Shown here: piece by piece, positions 60,546 to 64,000 of the stretch
Numbering within the stretch: the stretch's first letter is position 1
How the letters are laid out: each line of letters begins with the position of its first letter
NCBI RefSeq assembly: GCF_000283155.1
Contig: NW_004454179.1
Location: 2,567,729-2,631,728, forward strand
Source: Ceratotherium simum simum
Lineage: Eukaryota; Chordata; Mammalia; Perissodactyla; Rhinocerotidae
Reading direction: 5' to 3'
DNA: 64,000 nt
Position numbers and translations under genes: made by a program
Notes under the pieces: model-generated
What the model saw: the letters and a program-made list of their open reading frames with translations, nothing else
Databases searched by the model: none
Told to the model about the DNA's origin: nothing

Positions 60546-61429
60546 AATATTTCTTTTAATTTAATCTTCCCTTGTTTGTTGCTAGTTTATGTCTGGAAAA
60601 GTTCAAACAATGACAACTAAGAAAAAGACTTTGATAGAATAGTTCTATCAAGAGGATTTTTTCCCTCAAAAAGTTCTACCAGATTGTTGATTTTATTCAT
60701 AAAATGACTGCTCCAAAAAACATATTACCTCAACTGCCAAGTTCCCAGGAGAATTTTGGAAATATGTGCTTGACACAGGAGAAAAATAAAAAAAGCAAAA
60801 CACATGCTACTCAAGTATATTCCTTCTATTATTTGACTTTGGAAAATACAGATGAAATTCAATTTTAAGGCAGAAATACCATGTGGCAGCTCATAGGCTC
60901 TTTAGGACTGACCCCCCTCTAACAGGAATATCTCTGTTACTGTAAGAGTTCCTCCAACTTTTGATCTGCTGGTTAACCACTGGTCAGTCAGAAGCATTCT
61001 GGGACTGTAATCCTTACTTCCACTTAAAAAAAATGGGGGGGCCTCACTTGCTTATAAAACCAGACAGGGGAGCTGATACCTTGGGCATTTGAGTTAGAAT
61101 GAAGCAAGGTTAAGACGACCTATTATCATAGTTTATTCATGATAATGAAATTATGATAATGTAAAAAAAAAGTCTTCATGTTTTAGAGACATTGCCTCAA
61201 AATAATTCAGAGTGGAGGGAGGATAAATGAAGAGGGGTGAGTAAAGATAAAAGACTGGCCATGCACTGACTGTTGAAGTTTGGAATTGGTTCATTATACT
61301 ATCTTCTCTACTTTTGTAATCATGCTTGACAAACAGTTTAAAAGCATTTTATTCACAATTTCAAATTTTCAGATTCTAATCATTACTGAAAATTTAGTAT
61401 GTAACAGTAAAATGTGTAGAGTGACTCAC

Positions 61430-61533
61430 CGGACATTTTCTGGTCTGAGTTTATCGAGAACCATCTCTATTAAATCAGGTCTAAATTCTTCCAGTAAATA
61501 TTCAGCTGTGAGCACTTCTTCTAGGGGATAATA
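61430..61533 (-). CDS. IDE: IDE exon 11 (residues 443-477, last codon split)
   Basis: 104 bp: 34 codons plus two bases (CG) of the R477 codon. Acceptor ...AAAAAG, donor GTGAGT. It begins [17 protein letters not shown] and ends RPENV-R; this is helical, acidic domain 2 sequence of IDE. Exact match to the human protein as remembered. The next intron (9.5 kb) is the largest complete one in the window and carries most of the nested repeats. Confidence 0.97.
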
Positions 61534-61542
61534 CTTTTTAAA

Positions 61543-61566
61543 AGGAAAATAAATAAATAAATAAAA
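61543..61566. repeat. (AAAT)n microsatellite next to exon 11
   Basis: Short aaataaataaataaata run about 10 nt upstream (in the transcript) of the exon 11 acceptor, so the usual polypyrimidine tract is made of TTTA units. Confidence 0.8.
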
Positions 61567-62084
61567 TGTGCAAGGCTACCATAGAGTCTAACTTATTATA
61601 GCAAACAGAGCTCTAACACATAAATCCATTATTTTACACCTCCCTCTGCCCTTCAATTATATTTTACTGCACTGGAAAAATTTCTGAATCTTTCCTCTTT
61701 CCTCCATACTTTAAGCAGTTTCATATTGTGGGATGATTTTGCAGTTAATCCCCAAATACACTTACATTAGAGAGAGCAAAATCACACTTTTTCAGGGGAA
61801 AATGTGAGTAATATTTCTGGCTAAAAACTGAGTACTTGTTAATAAAGAAAATTTGATGGTTAAATGCTGACACCTACAGGATTCTTCATATAAAGTAAAC
61901 ACATTTTTACAAACAGAATTTCTTCTCAAATTTCTATGAATAAAATCAGACAAGCAATTAGAAATTTGTTGTGGAGAAAAAATTGTGAAGAAAAAAATGG
62001 CTTATATTTTCGGCTAGTGAAGAAAAATAGTAGAAGATGCTCTTTAGTAAGAGCAACTTCCAATGCACTGAGACAGACTGATTC

Positions 62085-62830
62085 ATTCAACAAGTATTTA
62101 ATGAACACCTACTCTGTGCCAGGCACCGTTCTAGATGCTGCTGTTAATACAATGATAGATAAGACAGATGACATCCTTGCTCTCTAAGGAGCTTATATCC
62201 TAACTGAGAGGGAAGTGGACAATAAACAAACAAATACTGTCATTATAGTGATAGGCGCAATGAAGAAAATGAAAAGGAGGCAGAGGCATGACTGGGAGGT
62301 CAGGGAAAGTCTCTGTGAGGAAGAGACATCTGAGTGGAAACCCAAATGATAAGAAGAATCTGACCATGCAAAGACCAAAGAGTGTTCCAGGTAGAGAAAA
62401 CAGCAATGTAGAGACCCTGAGAGGGAGGAAGAAACTTAATGCTTGAAGATTAGGCAGACAGCCAGTACAGTTAGAGTGGAATGGGAATGTGAGAAGTGGG
62501 TTGGAGAGTGGTATGGAATATGGTCAGAGAAATATGAAAGATAAGCTGGGGTCAGATCACCTTGTAGGCCAAGGTAAAATTTCGGATTTTATTTCAACTC
62601 TGATGGGAAACCACTGAAGGATTTGACACAGAGGAGTGAAACAATCTGATTTTGGTTTTCAAAAGATTGCTGAAGCTGGAAGAATAAACTATAGTCGGGG
62701 ACAAGAAGGAAAACAGGGAACCCAGGTAAGAGACTATGATGGTAGTCCAGGCAAGAAATGATGGTAGCTCATAGTAGGGTAGTAGCAATGGAAATGGAGA
62801 AAAGTGGATGATCTATAGCTTTCACGTAAG
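62085..62830 (-). repeat. L2-type LINE relic, long
   Basis: 'ttcattcaacaagtatttaa', 'ctctgtgccaggcaccgttc', 'ggtcagggaaagtctctgtg', 'gggtcagatcaccttgtagg', 'aggcaagaaatgatggtagc': a long antisense L2-type copy. Intron 10. Confidence 0.6.
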
Positions 62831-63104
62831 TAGCACTTGACACATTGTAGAATTGAAAAATACTTAAAGCCAGTAAGCAAAATGCCCATGTAATGAAAAA
62901 TATTACAGATGATAATTTTTAGGATGATGAAAATTAAGATTTTAAGCACACCTTGACATCAAAGTTTGTCTGGTTGCTACGAAGTCTAAAATTTTATACT
63001 GCACCTTCAATTTTTATCATTTGTGTAGTACTGAAAATAATATATGCAAGATCACTGAAATACTTTATACATCAAAGTATACAGTAAAATAACAACAAAC
63101 TTAC

Positions 63105-63185
63105 ATGCAATATTCCTGCAATCTTAGAAGTATAGCCCCGCGGCCTCTCTTTATCTTTAAACCTAAAAGCAACAGCATTCAAGTC
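63105..63185 (-). CDS. IDE: IDE exon 10 (residues 416-442)
   Basis: 81 bp, phase 0 at both ends. It is bounded on the minus strand by a ...TTTTAG acceptor and a GTAAGT donor, and translates as [20 protein letters not shown] followed by KIAGILH. It lies in domain 2 of the N-terminal half. It contains D426, which in the human enzyme lies at the N/C-half interface facing K899 (the pair used in published disulfide-locking work), and R429, also at that interface. All residues match the human sequence as remembered. Confidence 0.97.
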
Positions 63186-63553
63186 CTAAAATGGAAAGTT
63201 AATCCAATTAGACATAAATCATCTATTATTTAGAAATACTTTTTTTTTAGTGTTTGGTTTGGACTATAGACTTTCTACTCCACATTTAACTATCAAACTT
63301 TCTGAAAAAATGGCTATGCTTGATTTAGAAAGGTATAGAACATGAATGAAAATAACAAATATAGAATATAATTCTATAGACTAAATTGTTGAAACTATTA
63401 GTCAAAGAATTAGGAAAACTGTGGAGGAACCTTGTGAGACCCAACAATTGCATAGATGATGACTTTGTTGACCCAGTCAGAGAACTGCACCCAAATTAGA
63501 AGTTATTGTCCTAAGTTTCGCAAGCAGAAATTATACCTTTAAACATTTATCTA

Positions 63554-63872
63554 GGGCCGGCCCCGTGGCTTAGCGGTTAAGTGCGTGTGCTCCGCTACTG
63601 GCGGCCCAGGTTCAGATCCCGGGCGCGCACCGACGCACCGCTTCTCCGGCCATGCTGAGGCCGCGTCCCCCATACAGCAACTAGAAGGATGTGCAACTAT
63701 CACATACAACTATCTACTGGGGCTTTGGGGAAAAAAAAAAGAAAAAAAGGAGGAGGATTGGCAATAGATGTTAGCCCAGAGCCGGTCTTCCTCAGCAAAA
63801 AGAGGATCTTTTTGTGATCTTCCTCACAAAAAAAAAATAAATAAATAAAAACTTAAAAAAAAAAAAAAAAAA
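63554..63872 (+). repeat. ERE SINE, composite form, in intron 9
   Basis: gggccggccccgtggcttag head, gctttggggaaaaa body end, two tail modules, A-rich end. Duplication catttatctag / cttttatctag on both sides. Confidence 0.96.
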
Positions 63873-64000
63873 ACTTTTATCTAGGTAAAGAGGATGTCTC
63901 TCATCCTAAAATACATTTCAGAATACTGATAGGCCTTAAATAAAAGGTACATATTTTTAAAAACCCTTTACAAGAAGCCTTTAAAATTTTAGAAGACAAA

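Larger units (their letters stand above)
23480..64000 (-). other. IDE: IDE gene, 3' part (exons 10-25 plus 3' UTR); 5' part beyond window
   Basis: IDE is a zinc metalloprotease of the M16 (inverzincin) family. It degrades insulin, amyloid-beta, glucagon and other short amyloidogenic peptides inside a closed two-half chamber, in the cytosol and also in peroxisomes and mitochondria. Sixteen coding exons, including the alternative pair 15a/15b, read through on the minus strand in a single continuous frame with AG/GT boundaries. They match the human protein, as I remember it, at all but about five of 604 residues (416-1019). Intron lengths in order from exon 10 to 25 (using 15a) are about 1571, 9537, 1170, 562, 3414, 2504, 905, 3365, 1018, 2578, 1392, 1816, 4479, 723 and 648 nt. 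The promoter, exons 1-9 and the HxxEH active site are outside the window. In human the flanking genes are KIF11 upstream and MARCHF5 downstream; neither is seen here. Confidence 0.98.

Noticed and set aside
10014..63872. Evenly recurring short repeats as a CRISPR-like or satellite array
   Set aside because: They are dispersed ERE SINEs with target-site duplications in both orientations; no regular spacing.
2091..63872. tRNA gene or tRNA-like transcription unit
   Set aside because: The A/B-box-like 'tagtggttaagt...ggttcggatcc' motifs all belong to tRNA-derived ERE heads, not to functional tRNAs.
1..64000. Other known neighbours (KIF11, MARCHF5, HHEX)
   Set aside because: No exon of any of these was recognised on either strand; they should lie outside this window.

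Overview
This window is nuclear DNA from a placental mammal. It carries the 3' portion of one protein-coding gene, IDE (insulin-degrading enzyme, insulysin), on the minus strand, followed by about 23 kb of gene-free DNA downstream of it. The organism is very probably a perissodactyl. At least 25 copies of the tRNA-derived ERE SINE (core motif GGGCCGGCCC...GTGGCTTAGTGGTTAAG) are scattered through it, many with intact target-site duplications, and this family is a hallmark of horses, rhinos and tapirs. The most intact copies read GCTTAGTGGTTAAGTGCGCGCGCTCCGCTACTGGCGG rather than the horse ERE1 form I remember, so I lean towards a rhinoceros or tapir lineage over Equus, as a weak inference.

Layout. 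1-23,300 is intergenic. It has a GC-rich stretch at the left edge (1-1,050), a POLR2M (GRINL1A)-derived retropseudogene at about 4,975-5,580, a rearranged L1 block (5,585-9,998), further L1, MER-type DNA transposon and ERE copies, and otherwise unremarkable sequence. About 23,480-25,688 is the likely IDE 3' UTR. From 25,689 to 64,000 the minus strand carries IDE exons 25 back to 10 plus part of intron 9. All are bounded by AG acceptors and GT donors, and the reading frame is continuous through every junction. The exons encode human-numbered residues 416-1019: the end of domain 2, the interdomain linker, all of domains 3 and 4, and the C-terminal AKL tripeptide. The zinc-binding HxxEH site lies upstream, outside the window. 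Exon numbers are anchored on the published names 15a/15b for the alternative exon pair, both of which are present here with open frames and good splice sites.

The introns hold nested SINEs and LINEs, fossil MIR/L2/CR1-type elements and a recent-looking 166-bp tandem duplication. I found no second protein-coding gene, no structural RNA gene and no sign of a novel biological system. The points most worth a second look are the mutually exclusive exon pair 15a/15b, the truncated POLR2M retrocopy abutting L1, a quasi-palindrome made apparently by template switching inside an L1, the twin-primed L1, and the triple-nested insertion in intron 11.
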